Source: Chloroflexota bacterium
Lineage (GTDB): Bacteria; Chloroflexota; Chloroflexia; Thermomicrobiales; JADLAZ01
Assembly: GCA_020849725.1 (NCBI GenBank)
Contig: JADLAZ010000151.1
Coordinates: 1-30,297 of the forward strand
Direction: 5' to 3'
DNA length: 30,297 nt
Shown here: positions 14,301-22,754 of the stretch, in pieces
Position numbering within the stretch: the stretch's first letter is position 1
Layout of the letters: each line of letters begins with the position of its first letter
Notes under the pieces: generated by a model
Seen by the model: only the letters and a program-made list of their open reading frames with translations
Database searches by the model: none
What the model was told of the DNA's origin: nothing
Program-made: the position numbers and the translations under genes

Positions 14301-16773
14301 CGACGAGGCCCAGCACTTCAAGAACCTGCAGGTCTACACCGCCCAGGGGAGCGTCGCCGGCATCCCGACCGGCAACTCCCAGCGCGCCCTGGACCTGAAG
14401 ATGAAGCTGGATTACCTGCTCTGCCAGGGCGGGCGGGGCGTCTTCGCGACGGCGACGCCGATCATGAACACGCTCGGCGAGGCCTACATCATGCTGCGCT
14501 ACCTGGCCGAGGCGCGGCTGGCGGAGCTGGGCCTGGTCACCTTCGACGCCTGGCGCCAGGTCTTCGCCCAGGCCGTCGCCATCTACGAGCTCAAGCCGGA
14601 CGGGTCGGGCTTCCGCTGGAACACCCGGTTGGCGCGCTTCCAGAACGTGCCCGAGCTGGCCTCGCTGCTGCGCGAGGTCTTCCACGTCGTCGGCGCCGAC
14701 GAGGTGAATCTGCTGCGCCCCGAGCTGATCACCGGCCGGATGCAGGTGGTGGCCGTGGACGGCAGCGACCGGCTCACGGCGATCGTCCAGGACCTGGCGC
14801 GACGGGCCGAGGCCATTCGCAGCCGTGCCGTCACGCCGGAGCAAGACAATATGCTCGTGATCACGAGTGAGGGGCGGCTGGCTGCGCTGGACACGCGGCT
14901 GGTGCGGCCGGGGCCGGAAGAGCCGGGCGGCAAGCTCGACGCGCTGGTCGCCCAGGTCGCCGCCATCTATCATGCGAGCCACCGCCGGACGCCCCGGGAG
15001 GACGGGCGGCCGGATCGCTGGACCCAGCTCATCTTCTGCGACATCGCCACGCCAAGGGGCGTCGACCCGGCGGCGGTCGCCGTGGTGGCCGATGCCGGCG
15101 CCGCTAATGACAGTGAGTCGCCGGCGCCAGTTGAGACGGCCGTCGAGCAGAGTCTGTGGGGCCGGGTCTACCACGAGATCCGCCGCAAGCTGGTGGCGGC
15201 CGGCCTGCCGGCCGCGGAGGTCGCCTTCATCCACGAGGCGACGACGCCGGCCAAACGCGACGCGCTCTACGCGGCGATGAACGCCGGCACGGTGCGGGTG
15301 CTGATCGGGTCGACCGCCAAGCTCGGCGCCGGCGTCAACGTGCAGCAGCGGCTGTATGCCCTCCATCACCTGGACGCGCCGTGGCGGCCGGGCGACGTGG
15401 AGCAGCGCAACGGGCGCATCCTGCGGCAGGGGAATGGTCATCCCGCCGTCCACATCTTCCAGTACGTCACCCGCGGCTCCTTTGACGCCTACATCTGGCA
15501 GATTCTGGAGACGAAGGCCGCCTTCATCGACCAGCTCATGGCCGGCAAGATCGGCGAGCGGACGGTGGAGGACGTCGGCGACGTCGTGCTGTCGGCGGCC
15601 GAGATCAAGGCCATCGCCACCGGCAACCCGCGCGTGATCCGCTTCGTCGAGCTGGAGGCGCACAAGTCGCGCCTGGAGCGCCGCCGGGCGCGCTGGGCGG
15701 CGGACCAGGTCGCCATGCGGCGGTCGCTGGCCGGCCTGCCGGAGCGGTTGGCACGGGCGGCAGGCAGTGCCGCCTTCTTCGCCGAGGCCTGCGCCGTGCG
15801 CGACCGGTCGGCGGGGCAGCCCTTCCGGGCGAGTCTGGGTGGCTCGGTGGCCGCCCCCCAGGTGTTGACCGATCGCGAGCAGGCCGGGGCGCTCCTGCAC
15901 GCCCTGGTGGAGCGGGTCAAGGGCGAGGCGGAGCAGCGCGACGCCGCGTTGGAGGTCGAGATCGGGCAGTACCGGGGCTTCCTGTTGGTCGTCACGGCGC
16001 GGCCGGGCTGGGGCGGCTACCAGGCCAACGCGTCGGTGGCCTTCCGATCCGCCACCGGTCGCCTGGCCGCCGTCGCGGCCGAGGCGGTCGGCTACAGCAC
16101 CCTGGCCGGCGTCTTCGCGTCGGTCGAGGCCAAACTGCGCGGGCTGGAGACGGCCCGCGACCGAGAGCGGGCCGAGACCGCCAGTCTGCGCCAGCAGGCG
16201 GCCAGCCTGGCGCGGCAGTTCGCGCAGCCGTGGGACGGGGTCGCGGAGTATGAGCGCGTGCTGCGCGAGTACGCCGCGGTCAAGGCCGCGCTGGCCGAGA
16301 CGGGGGTGGAAGTCACCGCGCATGTCGAGGCCGTGACGTCGGTCGACGCGGGGCCGCCACTCGACGACCAACTCCGGGGGCTGCTCGACGCCATGGCGGC
16401 TCCGCTGGTCGATGCGGACCAGCCGGGCGTCGTGGCGGCGGTGGCGGCGGCCGTGGCCGCCTCGGCCGAGGCACCGGACATGGGCGAGCCGGTTGGCGCA
16501 GGCGAGGAGACGGACGCGGCGGTGGTGGCCGCGTCAGGAGCTGACCTGTCGATCCAGCGGCGCCCTGGTCTGATGCTGGCGGGCGCGGTGGTGACGCCGC
16601 CAGCGGCCACCGAGTCGCCGATGGGTGAGGACGAGGTGGCGCCGGTGACGCCGGACGGCGGGTCATCCCAGCGGCCGCGCTGGGACCAGGTGACGCCGAC
16701 CCTGTCGCCAGCGCCGCGCCGGCGTCGGCGCGGCACCCCGGACCGGCAGCAAGGGCAACTCACGCTCTTGTAG
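11353..16773 (+). CDS. DarB-like N6-adenine methyltransferase-Snf2 helicase fusion (1806 aa)
   Basis: This giant protein belongs to the methylase-helicase class found on plasmids, integrative elements and phages (phage P1 DarB type, linked with protection from restriction). GTG 11353 follows ACGGAGGT by 4 nt. An adenine-methylase domain comes first: FYTPLAVVDWL (112-122), motif I LEPAVGTGAFF (140-150), MGMDIDPVAV, and motif IV TNLPFGD (205-211), a variant of (D/N)PPY. A superfamily 2 helicase follows: Walker A VVGAGKT (GAGKT 817-821), RALVIVPKHLVGQW, DEAQ box (984-987), ATATPIMNTLGE, and motifs V-VI GSTAKLGAGVNVQ... HLDAPWRPGDVEQRNGRILRQGN (near 1350-1360). A coiled-coil region (about 1425-1660) and an Ala/Pro-rich tail close it. 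No endonuclease domain is seen, which argues against a restriction enzyme. The frame is intact throughout. Two inverted repeats upstream may regulate it. Confidence 0.88.
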   Translation: MVTTHVAEPGPSTPGAFSFPAADALDDLGGPAARFDANAAAIALLAAIERDRRPATPAEQARLARYSAFGDRAVLDRAFRIEDGTVAAAPELAAVLSETDQELVRQASLTAFYTPLAVVDWLWTLARRLGVDRLPRLAVLEPAVGTGAFFSRMPADLRAGARLMGMDIDPVAVRIARLLHPDATLLQGGFESVPHPTDAFDLVMTNLPFGDIPVFLRWASPYEDYLGRTIHDAGLATVVRALRPGGVALVLTSYGTLDKLDGRARRWVARRADLLGAVRLPAGAFGAVGTDAGADLLILRRRHAVIAEFAEADRPIWVESRPLPLVMRRPAVHTLSLPVSGWFQRHPQLVVGRLEAAVGPFGPRVAVAFGGDLPAALAATVGSVPAGVVTPPEPSTACDRPLPTAMTALDAVRQSVALTAARPADQPRLAALVGLWQAVRHLLALETAGADDAAIATARAALNHTYDRLVWSYGYLNGAANRWVIRAEPALALLVALEVNVRTVGKAVVAAKAAIFRRTTVQMPRRLTGPLPPREALLVCLDERNRVDLGRIADLAGLTEAQVTDALDGQIVELPDGRWETAEVYLSGDVRRKLREAEACALVDPRFARQVAALRRVVPRDLEPVEILPSLGASWIPVDEVMAFIATLFPDFARVGGVDYLAAVGEWTLANTYAITNHPEATTTWGTARTPADVLLDATLNARLVKVYDEKPHPHEKNRLIRVLNEAETLAANDKQEALKRRFAAWCWEEPARAARLAARYNERFRSWAHRAYDGAYLSFPGLVTGELRAGDLDAHQRAAVAMIVGQPTQGMAHVVGAGKTLTTLAAVATLRRLGLTARALVIVPKHLVGQWAAEARRFFPHLAVLAMEPDDFTRQRRPTFLSRIVTEDWDLIVMAHSSFKFIPVRPATVTASLQRELSLCREALLAQRQAPASGGATLKRLERAVARQEQRLAELLEAIPRDDDLGITWEDLVAAGVRFLAVDEAQHFKNLQVYTAQGSVAGIPTGNSQRALDLKMKLDYLLCQGGRGVFATATPIMNTLGEAYIMLRYLAEARLAELGLVTFDAWRQVFAQAVAIYELKPDGSGFRWNTRLARFQNVPELASLLREVFHVVGADEVNLLRPELITGRMQVVAVDGSDRLTAIVQDLARRAEAIRSRAVTPEQDNMLVITSEGRLAALDTRLVRPGPEEPGGKLDALVAQVAAIYHASHRRTPREDGRPDRWTQLIFCDIATPRGVDPAAVAVVADAGAANDSESPAPVETAVEQSLWGRVYHEIRRKLVAAGLPAAEVAFIHEATTPAKRDALYAAMNAGTVRVLIGSTAKLGAGVNVQQRLYALHHLDAPWRPGDVEQRNGRILRQGNGHPAVHIFQYVTRGSFDAYIWQILETKAAFIDQLMAGKIGERTVEDVGDVVLSAAEIKAIATGNPRVIRFVELEAHKSRLERRRARWAADQVAMRRSLAGLPERLARAAGSAAFFAEACAVRDRSAGQPFRASLGGSVAAPQVLTDREQAGALLHALVERVKGEAEQRDAALEVEIGQYRGFLLVVTARPGWGGYQANASVAFRSATGRLAAVAAEAVGYSTLAGVFASVEAKLRGLETARDRERAETASLRQQAASLARQFAQPWDGVAEYERVLREYAAVKAALAETGVEVTAHVEAVTSVDAGPPLDDQLRGLLDAMAAPLVDADQPGVVAAVAAAVAASAEAPDMGEPVGAGEETDAAVVAASGADLSIQRRPGLMLAGAVVTPPAATESPMGEDEVAPVTPDGGSSQRPRWDQVTPTLSPAPRRRRRGTPDRQQGQLTLL

Positions 16774-17150
16774 AAGGGAGGCAACACAACGCCGCCCGGC
16801 CGACGGGGATGCGTTGCCGCGCTTCGGCCATGTTGGGTCGCGAGTAGTCCTGCATCGGCTCTTGCAGGACTTGCTGCGCTGGTGGGTGGCGACCGGCCAG
16901 GTCATCGCTGGTCCCGTCAGTGGCCAGGCGCGCGATGACGATCGTGGACCGCCCCGGCGGCGAGGGCCGGCACTCGCCACTGACGCTGCGGAGGTGCTAC
17001 GAATGGCTGCCGTCGCGTAACGAGGCAGTACTACTCAAGACCAGTATGCTGGAGTGCGCCAAGCTGGATGCTGGCTCAGCGACGCGCTACGCGCCGCCGG
17101 CGCTGAGCCGGTCCGATCTGCTCGGCACCCAGGGCTGGAGCGAGCCGCGC
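16774..17150 (+). other. 377-bp intergenic stretch with a hairpin
   Basis: No convincing gene. AGTCCTGCA (16846-16854) and TGCAGGACT (16863-16871) form a 9-bp stem with an 8-nt loop. It lies about 75 bp after the methylase-helicase stop but has no T-run, so it is only a possible terminator. The frame of the next gene is open back to 16920, but family-like sequence begins at 17151. Confidence 0.4.
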
Positions 17151-17423
17151 ATGAAGCTGAAGAAGTCGGATCGGGCGCAGCTGTGGGCGGAGGCGATCCG
17201 GCGCTGCCGGCTGTCGCCCGAAGCGGCGGCGATGGCGCGGGAACTGGGGATGAACCCGCGCGACCTGATCAAGAACATCCCGGCCCCCAGCCAGCCGTGG
17301 AAGGCGCCGGTCGAGGACTGGGTCCGCGGGCTGTACGCCGAGCGGCAGCGGCGGGCGGAGCGCCGCCGCCGCCGCGAACAGGCGGCGGTGGACGAGACGA
17401 TGACCGGTCTTCCTCCCGCGTGA
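17151..17423 (+). CDS. Conserved hypothetical protein, 90 aa
   Basis: The protein begins MKLKKSDRAQLWAEAIRRCR, then LSPEAAAMARELGMNPRDLIKN and QPWKAPVEDWVRGLY. I recognise this from a widespread small conserved hypothetical family whose members read similarly (KKSD... A.RRCRLS... MAKELGMNP... EPWKAPL). Its function is unknown to me. ATG 17151 fits the family start even though no strong ribosome-binding site precedes it. The C-terminus is Arg-rich (QRRAERRRRREQA), perhaps nucleic-acid binding. It has no close neighbours on the same strand. Confidence 0.72.
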   Translation: MKLKKSDRAQLWAEAIRRCRLSPEAAAMARELGMNPRDLIKNIPAPSQPWKAPVEDWVRGLYAERQRRAERRRRREQAAVDETMTGLPPA

Positions 17424-17796
17424 ACGAGCACATATCCCTTTAGCTCGGACAGATCGTGCGAACGACTGGCCGGAGATGAGCGAAGTGCAACCGGTCGCCG
17501 GATCGGTCCAGTCGTGCCGAGGATCCTGCACCCGAGATCGTCCAAGAGCGCCTGTTCTCGTAGGGCCACCAGTTTCCGCCACACTCAAGTGACGAACCGT
17601 GTTACCGATGTCGGCTCTGACGCTGTTTCGGCGCTTGGCGTTCCGCCGATCTCCCCTGCCGAACAGCCATTCGTGGGCGTTCGGGCCACTCCTGTCCGCG
17701 TCGGCCCAGAGAGGCTGGATCCGCCGTCCCGATACTGGACCTGGCTCCCCAGGTGCATCGAAAGTGCGTCTGAGCCCCTATGCCTTGACCAAGTAT
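17424..17796. other. 373-bp interval between convergent genes
   Basis: No gene supported. ACGACTGG (17462-17469) and CCAGTCGT (17508-17515) are perfect inverted arms 38 bp apart; extended pairing makes a long hairpin that could serve as a bidirectional terminator. The rest shows no repeat or coding pattern that I trust. Confidence 0.35.
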
Positions 17797-18042
17797 CTAC
17801 CCCCGCCGCCAAGGGATCGCCGAAACCGGGATGCTCGCCAGGAAGCGCACGATGTCGCGCCGCCCGTAGTACGCCGCCCGGCCCCAGGCATCCTGCCCCA
17901 TCAGCACCACCGGCATGCCGGGGAAGCGCGGCTGGAAGGCCGAGATCGTCCGCTGCGCCTCCGCCCCATTCTGCACGATGTGGTGCTTGACGCAGACCAC
18001 CCCGAACACCACCCCCTGCTCGCGCACGATCGCATAGTCCAT
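17797..18042 (-). CDS. Hypothetical protein, 81 aa
   Basis: ATG at 18042 is preceded by GGGAGGTGG on the minus strand. The protein reads MDYAIVREQGVVFGVVCVKH and then contains RTISAFQPRFPGMPVVLMGQ and RAAYYGRRDIVRFLASIP. Alternating hydrophobic strands and one helix suggest a small alpha/beta fold. I do not recognise a named family. It lies 59 bp downstream of a 58-aa gene on the same strand and is probably co-transcribed with it. Confidence 0.65.
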   Translation of the reverse strand: MDYAIVREQGVVFGVVCVKHHIVQNGAEAQRTISAFQPRFPGMPVVLMGQDAWGRAAYYGRRDIVRFLASIPVSAIPWRRG

Positions 18043-18101
18043 CGCCACCACCTCCCAAGAAAGGCGGAGAGCCGGCGCTAGTTGCGCGCCAGCCCTCCTG
18101 A

Positions 18102-18278
18102 CTACTTCTCCTTGCGGACGCCCTTCAAGGGCGTCCCATCCTGCTTGCCGTCCATGAACCGCCCGGTCACCGTGTCCCGCTTGGTCCACTGCCCCGTCGC
18201 CGGGTTGCGCACCTGCGAACGATCCCGCACTTGGCCGACCCGACCACCGCCCGGTTTGCCATTCTTCGCCACTGCCAT
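18102..18278 (-). CDS. Small conserved hypothetical protein, 58 aa
   Basis: This gene begins MAVAKNGKPGGGRVGQVRDR and continues RSQVRNPATGQWTKRD, then TVTGRFMDGKQDGTPLKGVRKEK. The pattern RSQVxNPxTxxWxKRDTxTGRFM...FKGVRKEK is one I know from a common small hypothetical family in diverse bacteria; its function is unknown to me. It is strongly basic. GGGAGAGG lies upstream of the ATG at 18278. It is transcribed away from the XRE regulator and probably shares an operon with the 81-aa gene. Confidence 0.75.
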   Translation of the reverse strand: MAVAKNGKPGGGRVGQVRDRSQVRNPATGQWTKRDTVTGRFMDGKQDGTPLKGVRKEK

Positions 18279-18413
18279 CACCCCTCTCCCAGATGTGCCG
18301 ATAATAGCACTGTACCGAGTCTAGCACACCCGGCTCTCTGTTGCAAGACTGGTACTGTATCGTGTATGAAACGAGCGGCGAGCCGGCGTGGCTCGCGCAT
18401 GAGGGAGGAAGAG
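18279..18413. promoter_or_regulatory. Divergent promoter/operator region of the XRE regulator
   Basis: TTGCAA (18341-18346) is its own complement and can serve as a -35 box in both directions. On the plus strand TATGAA (18365-18370) follows after 18 bp. On the minus strand TAGACT follows after 17 bp, and a better -10-like TATTAT lies further along. ACTGTACC (18309-18316) and GGTACTGT (18351-18358) are imperfect inverted arms that could bind the XRE protein. These are predictions from sequence patterns only. Confidence 0.4.
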
Positions 18414-18815
18414 ATGGACACCCGGGCCCGCATCGCACGCATCAGCGCCCTGATCCAGGCCAGGCGCCGGGAACGGGGCCTTGGCCTCCGCGCCGCCGCC
18501 CAGGAGGCCGGCATCAGCCCGTCGACGCTGTCCCGCCTCGAGCGGGCGGCGGCCACTACCCTGCCCGACGCGGAAACCCTCACCAGGCTGGCCACCTGGC
18601 TCGCCATACCCCTCACCGAGCTGCTGAGCAGCCCAGCCGAACCAACTCCAGGGGAGGAACCCACCCTGTCCACGCCCGAGGTTGTCGAGGTCCACCTGCG
18701 GGCCGACAAGCATCTCTCGCCCGAGACGGCCGCCGCGCTCGCCCGTGCCTTCCGCACCCTCTACGAGCAATTCGTTACCATTGAGGAGCAGGCCCGACCG
18801 GACGACCTGCGCTAG
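18414..18815 (+). CDS. XRE-family helix-turn-helix transcriptional regulator
   Basis: This is a 133-aa DNA-binding protein. ATG 18414 is chosen because GGGAGGAAGAG precedes it and the HTH begins soon after; ATG 18366 in frame is a less likely start. The Cro/C1-type HTH is at about residues 8-65: ISALIQARRRERGLGLRAAA, then EAGISPSTLSRLERA and LTRLATWLAIPLTELL. A short C-terminal helix region follows (DKHLSPETAAALARAFRTLYEQF). It lies 17 bp upstream of an ImmA/IrrE-like gene, a frequent pairing in mobile elements where the peptidase inactivates the repressor. It probably controls its own divergent promoter region. Confidence 0.88.
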   Translation: MDTRARIARISALIQARRRERGLGLRAAAQEAGISPSTLSRLERAAATTLPDAETLTRLATWLAIPLTELLSSPAEPTPGEEPTLSTPEVVEVHLRADKHLSPETAAALARAFRTLYEQFVTIEEQARPDDLR

Positions 18816-18832
18816 CGCCCGGAGGGAGCGAC

Positions 18833-19381
18833 GTGACCTCGCAGCACTTCATCGGCTGGGTCGAGCGACGAGCCACCAGCATGCGGGCCCTCCTCGCCCT
18901 CCCGCCCCTCGCCCCGCTCGACCCCTTCGCCCTCGCCCGCCGCATGGGCGCCCACATCGCCACGCCCGCCGACCTCCCCGGCCTCTCGCCCGCCGACCGC
19001 GCACACCTGCTCACCACTGACCCGACCGCCTGGTCGGCAGGCACCATCCCGCTCCCCGGCAACCGCATCGCCATCCTCATCAACTCGAGCCACGCGGCGA
19101 CGCGCCAGCGGGCCAGCCTGATGGAGGAACTGGCCCACCACTACCTCGGCCACCAGCCGAGCCAGGTCATCACCGTCGGTCCCCTGACCTTCCGAACCTG
19201 CAACCACTCACAAGAAACGCAGGCCTCGTGGGTCGCCGCCGCCGCTCTCATCCCTCGCCCCCACCTCTGGCACGCCCTCCAAACCGGCCTGCAGAGGACC
19301 GACCTCGCCGAACGGTGCGGCGTCAGCATCCAACTCGTGATCATGCGCGAGAACATGACCGGTATCCGGCTCGCGAACTGA
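18833..19381 (+). CDS. ImmA/IrrE-like metallopeptidase homologue with altered zinc motif
   Basis: This 182-aa protein has a GTG start at 18833 behind GGAGGGAG. It resembles the ImmA/IrrE family: an N-terminal helix, FALARRMGAHI, a strand region (RIAILINSSHAATRQRASL), and the motif LMEELAHHYLGH. The canonical motif is HExxH; here the first His is Glu (EELAHH), while the second His and a downstream H (YLGH) remain. Similar EExxH variants may be inactive or bind metal differently. The C-terminal part SWVAAAALIPRPHLWHAL and DLAERCGVSIQLVIMR matches the helical end of the family. It is paired with the XRE regulator upstream. Confidence 0.8.
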   Translation: MTSQHFIGWVERRATSMRALLALPPLAPLDPFALARRMGAHIATPADLPGLSPADRAHLLTTDPTAWSAGTIPLPGNRIAILINSSHAATRQRASLMEELAHHYLGHQPSQVITVGPLTFRTCNHSQETQASWVAAAALIPRPHLWHALQTGLQRTDLAERCGVSIQLVIMRENMTGIRLAN

Positions 19382-19454
19382 CCCCCAACGCGTCTGCCAA
19401 AGAAACATCCGAAGAGGCACCGACGACACCGGCCGCGCCCGGCGAGGCACGGGT

Positions 19455-19479
19455 CCGGCCGCGTGGGTGACACGGCCGG
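19455..19479. terminator. Possible bidirectional hairpin between convergent genes
   Basis: CCGGCCGcGTG, loop GGTGA, then CACGGCCGG: a 10-bp stem with one bulged C. It sits between the ImmA-like gene (plus) and the split 88-aa gene (minus). It has no T-run, so confidence is limited. Confidence 0.4.
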
Positions 19480-19501
19480 CTCGTCCCACCCGGCTACCCA
19501 C

Positions 19502-19747
19502 CTACACCGCCGGCGGCGAGCCGTCCGGTGCGCGCAGGTAGGCGTCGATGAGGTCCCAGGCCTCGATGGCCTCCCGGTCGAAGAACCGGGTCGTCCGCCC
19601 GCCCCGCAGGTCGACGTCGACCACGACCTGGCCGCGGCCATCCGGCTCGCGATGCGCGCGGGCGACCTCGGCCAGGTCGAGCCATTCCTGGCGATAGTCG
19701 CCGCGGAAGACCCGGATATACCGCCCGATGCGCTCGGCCCCCACGTT
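19502..19747 (-). pseudogene. 3' part of an 88-aa gene split by the Tn3-family transposon
   Basis: The fragment encodes GAERIGRYIRVFRGDYRQEW, then LDLAEVARAHREP, VVVDVDLRGGRTTRFFDREA and IEAWDLIDAYLRAPDG. The reading frame meets the transposon edge at 19747. Joining it to the 5' part at 29307-29332, after deleting the element and one ACGTT copy, gives one continuous 88-residue frame beginning MPTRDHPNVGAERIG. I do not recognise the family; it looks like a small soluble alpha/beta protein. A GTG at 19744 could still start an 80-aa product, but without its native ribosome-binding site. Confidence 0.8.
19743..19747. repeat. Target-site duplication ACGTT (left copy)
   Basis: ACGTT here and at 29307-29311 flank the two transposon ends directly. 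A 5-bp duplication is the hallmark of Tn3-family transposition. Confidence 0.88.
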
Positions 19748-19783
19748 GGCCCTTTACAAACGTTCGTGACACCAGCGGCAATA
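19748..19783 (+). repeat. Left terminal inverted repeat of the transposon
   Basis: It starts GGCCCTTTACAAACGTTCG at the ACGTT duplication and ends ...GGCAATA, four bp before the tnpA stop. It differs from the right end at positions 6, 22 and 29. Confidence 0.88.
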
Positions 19784-19787
19784 GAGC

Positions 19788-22754
19788 TTACGCCGCCTCA
19801 TCTTCGAGTGGCAGTCGCCGGTCCATGTCCAAGCGGATCAGGCCGTAGGGATTGACGTTGGCGTAGACCAGCGGCGTCAGCGCCCGCAGATCCTCGCCCG
19901 TCAGCCGCTCACGCCAGTCTGGCTCGGCCAGCACCTGCTGGATCATCAGCGTATTGATGTAGACCAGGCACAACTGCAACAGGTGCAGGCACAGCATCGC
20001 CACCTCGGCGTCCTCGCGCTGGTTGGTGGCGAACTCGCCGCCGCGCCCGTAGAAGATGAAGCCGTTGGCGCTGTTCCAGTTCTCGACCACATTCAGCCCC
20101 TCGTGGATTTCGCGGCGCAACTCCGGCAGCCGCAGGTAGTCGCACAGGAAGAGCGTCTTGTAGACCTTGCCCAGCTCGGCCATCGCCGCGTAGGTCGGGT
20201 GCTGGACGTTGGCGCGGCTGAAGCGGCGCAGGATCGCCTCCGCCTCGGCCGTGCCCGTCCGCAGCGCCGTCACGTACTTGATCATCTCGTCATACTGCTG
20301 ACCGATCAGCTCCCAGCGGATGGGCCGCGTCAACACCGGCTGGAGGTGGGGATAGGCATCCAGCTGACCGACCTCGGGCCGGTAGAGCTTCTGGGCGTGC
20401 AGCGCCTTCAGCCGCGGTAGCAGCCGGAAGCCGAGCAGGTTGCAGAAGGTGAAGGCGACCTCGCTCTGGCCGTGGCTGTCGACGAACTGCCGGTCGATCG
20501 CCATGTCGGTGCAATGGCGGATGACGCCGGTGATCATCGCCGCCACCTCCGACGAGGAGCACCGCTTGAGCTGCGAGAAGATACAGGCCGCCTTCTTGTC
20601 CATGTGCCAGTAGATCATCACGCCCGGCCCGCGATAGCGGACGTGCCACTCGGTCAGCAGGTTCTGGTCGAAGGCGCCGAACTTCTTGGAGTCGGAGGCG
20701 CAGGCGGTCGTCGCCTCGCCCCAGATCTCCGGCCGGCGGGCGGCGAAGACGGCGTTCACCACACGGCCGATGGCGGCGCGCAGGGCGTCGCGGGTGATGA
20801 ACCGGCGCCGGGTATAGTAGAGGTCGCGCTCGGACTGGCCGTGGTCGCCGGCGGCCACCCGGCGCAGCCCGATGTTGGTGCCCAGGCCATAAACGCACAA
20901 CAGCAGCCGCTTCTGGAGGGTGGGCCGGTCGAGGTGCTCGCGCACGGTGGCGGTGGCGAACAGGTCGGTGAACCCGACGCGCAGGTCGGCCTCCTTGAGC
21001 ATGTCCAGCAGCCCGGTCATCGGCCAGCGCCGGCCCAGTTCGCCCTTGAGCCGGTCCAGGTTCACCGGCTCGGGTTGCGGGTCGGCGGGGGTGAGGGCGA
21101 TCCAGCCGCCGCCCTTGGTCAGCAGCCTGACCGACGGATTGGTCGGGAGGTCGGCGTCGAGCGCCGTGAGCGCCGCCGTCAGCTGCTGTTTCAAGCCGGC
21201 GATGAAGGCGTCCGCCTCCGTCGGCAGGTCCAGCGCCGCATAGTACCCTGCCCGGTTGGCGGCGAAGTCGGCCGGCAGATCGTCGTCCGGGTTGCGGTAG
21301 CGGTCGGCGCCGACGACCCACACCTCCTTGCACCGCAGCTTATCGCGCAGGGTGTGCAGCACGGCGATCTCGTAGTTGATACGGTTAACCCGTTCCTGTC
21401 CATCGTCCTCCCGCGTGACGACCAGGTCACGCCAGGCGGGCCGGACGACGCCATCGAGCGGCACGTCGTCGCCCAGCGTGAAGTAGGGTTGGGTGCTGGG
21501 CGCCTCGACGTAGCGCTTCAGGAGGGCGAGCGCCTCGATGACCGGGCGGTGGCGGTCGTTGTTGGAGCGGAACTCCAAGGTCCGGAGGATGATGGGCACC
21601 AGACGGCGGTAGTGGGCGCTGTAGGAGGCGCGCATGACCGTGTACACCTTCCGCTTATAGGCCGGGCCGCTGGCCTTGTACTCCTTGACCAACTCGCGCA
21701 GCCGGTCCTCGCCGGCGATGGGATAGATGACGTCGCGCACCCGCTCGTCCGGTCGCTCCAGCGACGCCTCGGCGATCTCAAACAGCAGCGTCTGCTTCCC
21801 GGTGACGCGCGTGAGGTCGCGCAGCAGCGCCCGCTCGACGCGGCGCTCGGCCCGCACCTCGATGTGCTGGATGGCATCGATCAGGATCTCGGCCAGCGTG
21901 TCGGTCAGCTCCTGGGCGCGCCGCTGGCAGTAGGCGGCCAGCAGCGTCAGGCGGCGGGCCGTGGGGTGGCGGCGGAGTTCGTGCAACTCCTCGGCGACGA
22001 CACGCTGGCGGAAGCCGTCGAGCAGTTTGGGTGAGATACCGGCCAGGATGTCGGGTGACAGGCCCAGTTGGCGGATCCGGTCGAGCTTGGCAGCCTCCTG
22101 GCGGACGGTCTCCACCCCGAACGGGCCGGCCTCGGCCTTCAGATCGGCCAGTGCCGAGCGGCCGGATGCGTCTGGGACCGGCCCATCCGGTGTCGGCTCG
22201 ACGATCAGCAACGCCTCGAGCTTCGCCTGGATGTCAGCCGGCAACCGGCGCAGGACGGCGGCACAGACCTGCTCGTGGAAGGTGGCGAGGGCGGTGCGCA
22301 GATGGCGCTCGACCCGGTTGGGAGTCGGCGGCTCCAGGCCCAGGATGCGACAGCGGTCGATGAAGGCGGCCCGGAGCGCCTCCGCCTGCTGGGTCTGGGG
22401 CAGGACGGACGCGGCGAGCCAGTCGGTGACCGCCTGTTGGTCGGCGACGGTCGCCTCGCGCACGCCGAGGAAGGCGCGGATCGCGGTGCGGTGGTGGGTC
22501 GCCATGCGCCCAGCCCAATCGTAGCGGAGGAAGACGGTGGCCGGCAGGCTGAGTTGCTGGGCGAGGTGGGCGACGGCCGGGGCGGACACCTCAGCGGGGC
22601 GGCGCGGGAAGCGCCAGTCGAGCTGGAAGAACTTGAGCAGGCAAGCGCAGCCGAGGCGGGTGTGGGGGTCGTGACTGGCGTCGACCAGCGCCCGTTCCGT
22701 CTCGGTCAGGGTCCAGTGGTCGATGAGTTCAGGGATCGTCCACAGGCGCTTCAC
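19788..22754 (-). CDS. tnpA: Tn3-family transposase TnpA (DUF4158-type N-terminus)
   Basis: This 988-aa transposase would cut and join the transposon ends by replicative transposition. GTG 22754 is chosen because AAGGAG lies about 9 nt upstream and the protein then begins [16 protein letters not shown], a typical start for this family; the frame is open to 22859. The N-terminal DUF4158-like region covers roughly the first 170 residues ([19 protein letters not shown]... FLRYDW). The catalytic DDE region includes [16 protein letters not shown] (first Asp), [20 protein letters not shown] (second Asp) and [16 protein letters not shown] (probable Glu). Length and motifs are complete, so it should be active. 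The stop lies inside the end region, 40 bp from the left tip. Confidence 0.95.
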   Translation of the reverse strand: MKRLWTIPELIDHWTLTETERALVDASHDPHTRLGCACLLKFFQLDWRFPRRPAEVSAPAVAHLAQQLSLPATVFLRYDWAGRMATHHRTAIRAFLGVREATVADQQAVTDWLAASVLPQTQQAEALRAAFIDRCRILGLEPPTPNRVERHLRTALATFHEQVCAAVLRRLPADIQAKLEALLIVEPTPDGPVPDASGRSALADLKAEAGPFGVETVRQEAAKLDRIRQLGLSPDILAGISPKLLDGFRQRVVAEELHELRRHPTARRLTLLAAYCQRRAQELTDTLAEILIDAIQHIEVRAERRVERALLRDLTRVTGKQTLLFEIAEASLERPDERVRDVIYPIAGEDRLRELVKEYKASGPAYKRKVYTVMRASYSAHYRRLVPIILRTLEFRSNNDRHRPVIEALALLKRYVEAPSTQPYFTLGDDVPLDGVVRPAWRDLVVTREDDGQERVNRINYEIAVLHTLRDKLRCKEVWVVGADRYRNPDDDLPADFAANRAGYYAALDLPTEADAFIAGLKQQLTAALTALDADLPTNPSVRLLTKGGGWIALTPADPQPEPVNLDRLKGELGRRWPMTGLLDMLKEADLRVGFTDLFATATVREHLDRPTLQKRLLLCVYGLGTNIGLRRVAAGDHGQSERDLYYTRRRFITRDALRAAIGRVVNAVFAARRPEIWGEATTACASDSKKFGAFDQNLLTEWHVRYRGPGVMIYWHMDKKAACIFSQLKRCSSSEVAAMITGVIRHCTDMAIDRQFVDSHGQSEVAFTFCNLLGFRLLPRLKALHAQKLYRPEVGQLDAYPHLQPVLTRPIRWELIGQQYDEMIKYVTALRTGTAEAEAILRRFSRANVQHPTYAAMAELGKVYKTLFLCDYLRLPELRREIHEGLNVVENWNSANGFIFYGRGGEFATNQREDAEVAMLCLHLLQLCLVYINTLMIQQVLAEPDWRERLTGEDLRALTPLVYANVNPYGLIRLDMDRRLPLEDEAA

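Noticed and set aside
13684..16371. An 895-aa open frame on the minus strand opposite the methylase-helicase gene
   Set aside because: It is the antisense shadow of the 1806-aa gene caused by high GC; its Arg/His/Leu-rich composition and lack of motifs contrast with the clear domains on the plus strand.
11353..16773. Reading the large methylase-helicase as a type I/IIG restriction enzyme or a BREX/DISARM component
   Set aside because: There is no nuclease motif and none of the other BREX or DISARM genes is nearby; methylase followed by an HLDAPWRPGD-type Snf2 helicase fits the DarB-like plasmid/phage class better.
20472..22034. A 520-aa plus-strand open frame opposite tnpA
   Set aside because: Shadow of the Tn3 transposase; low-complexity Val/Gly/Arg composition and no family pattern.
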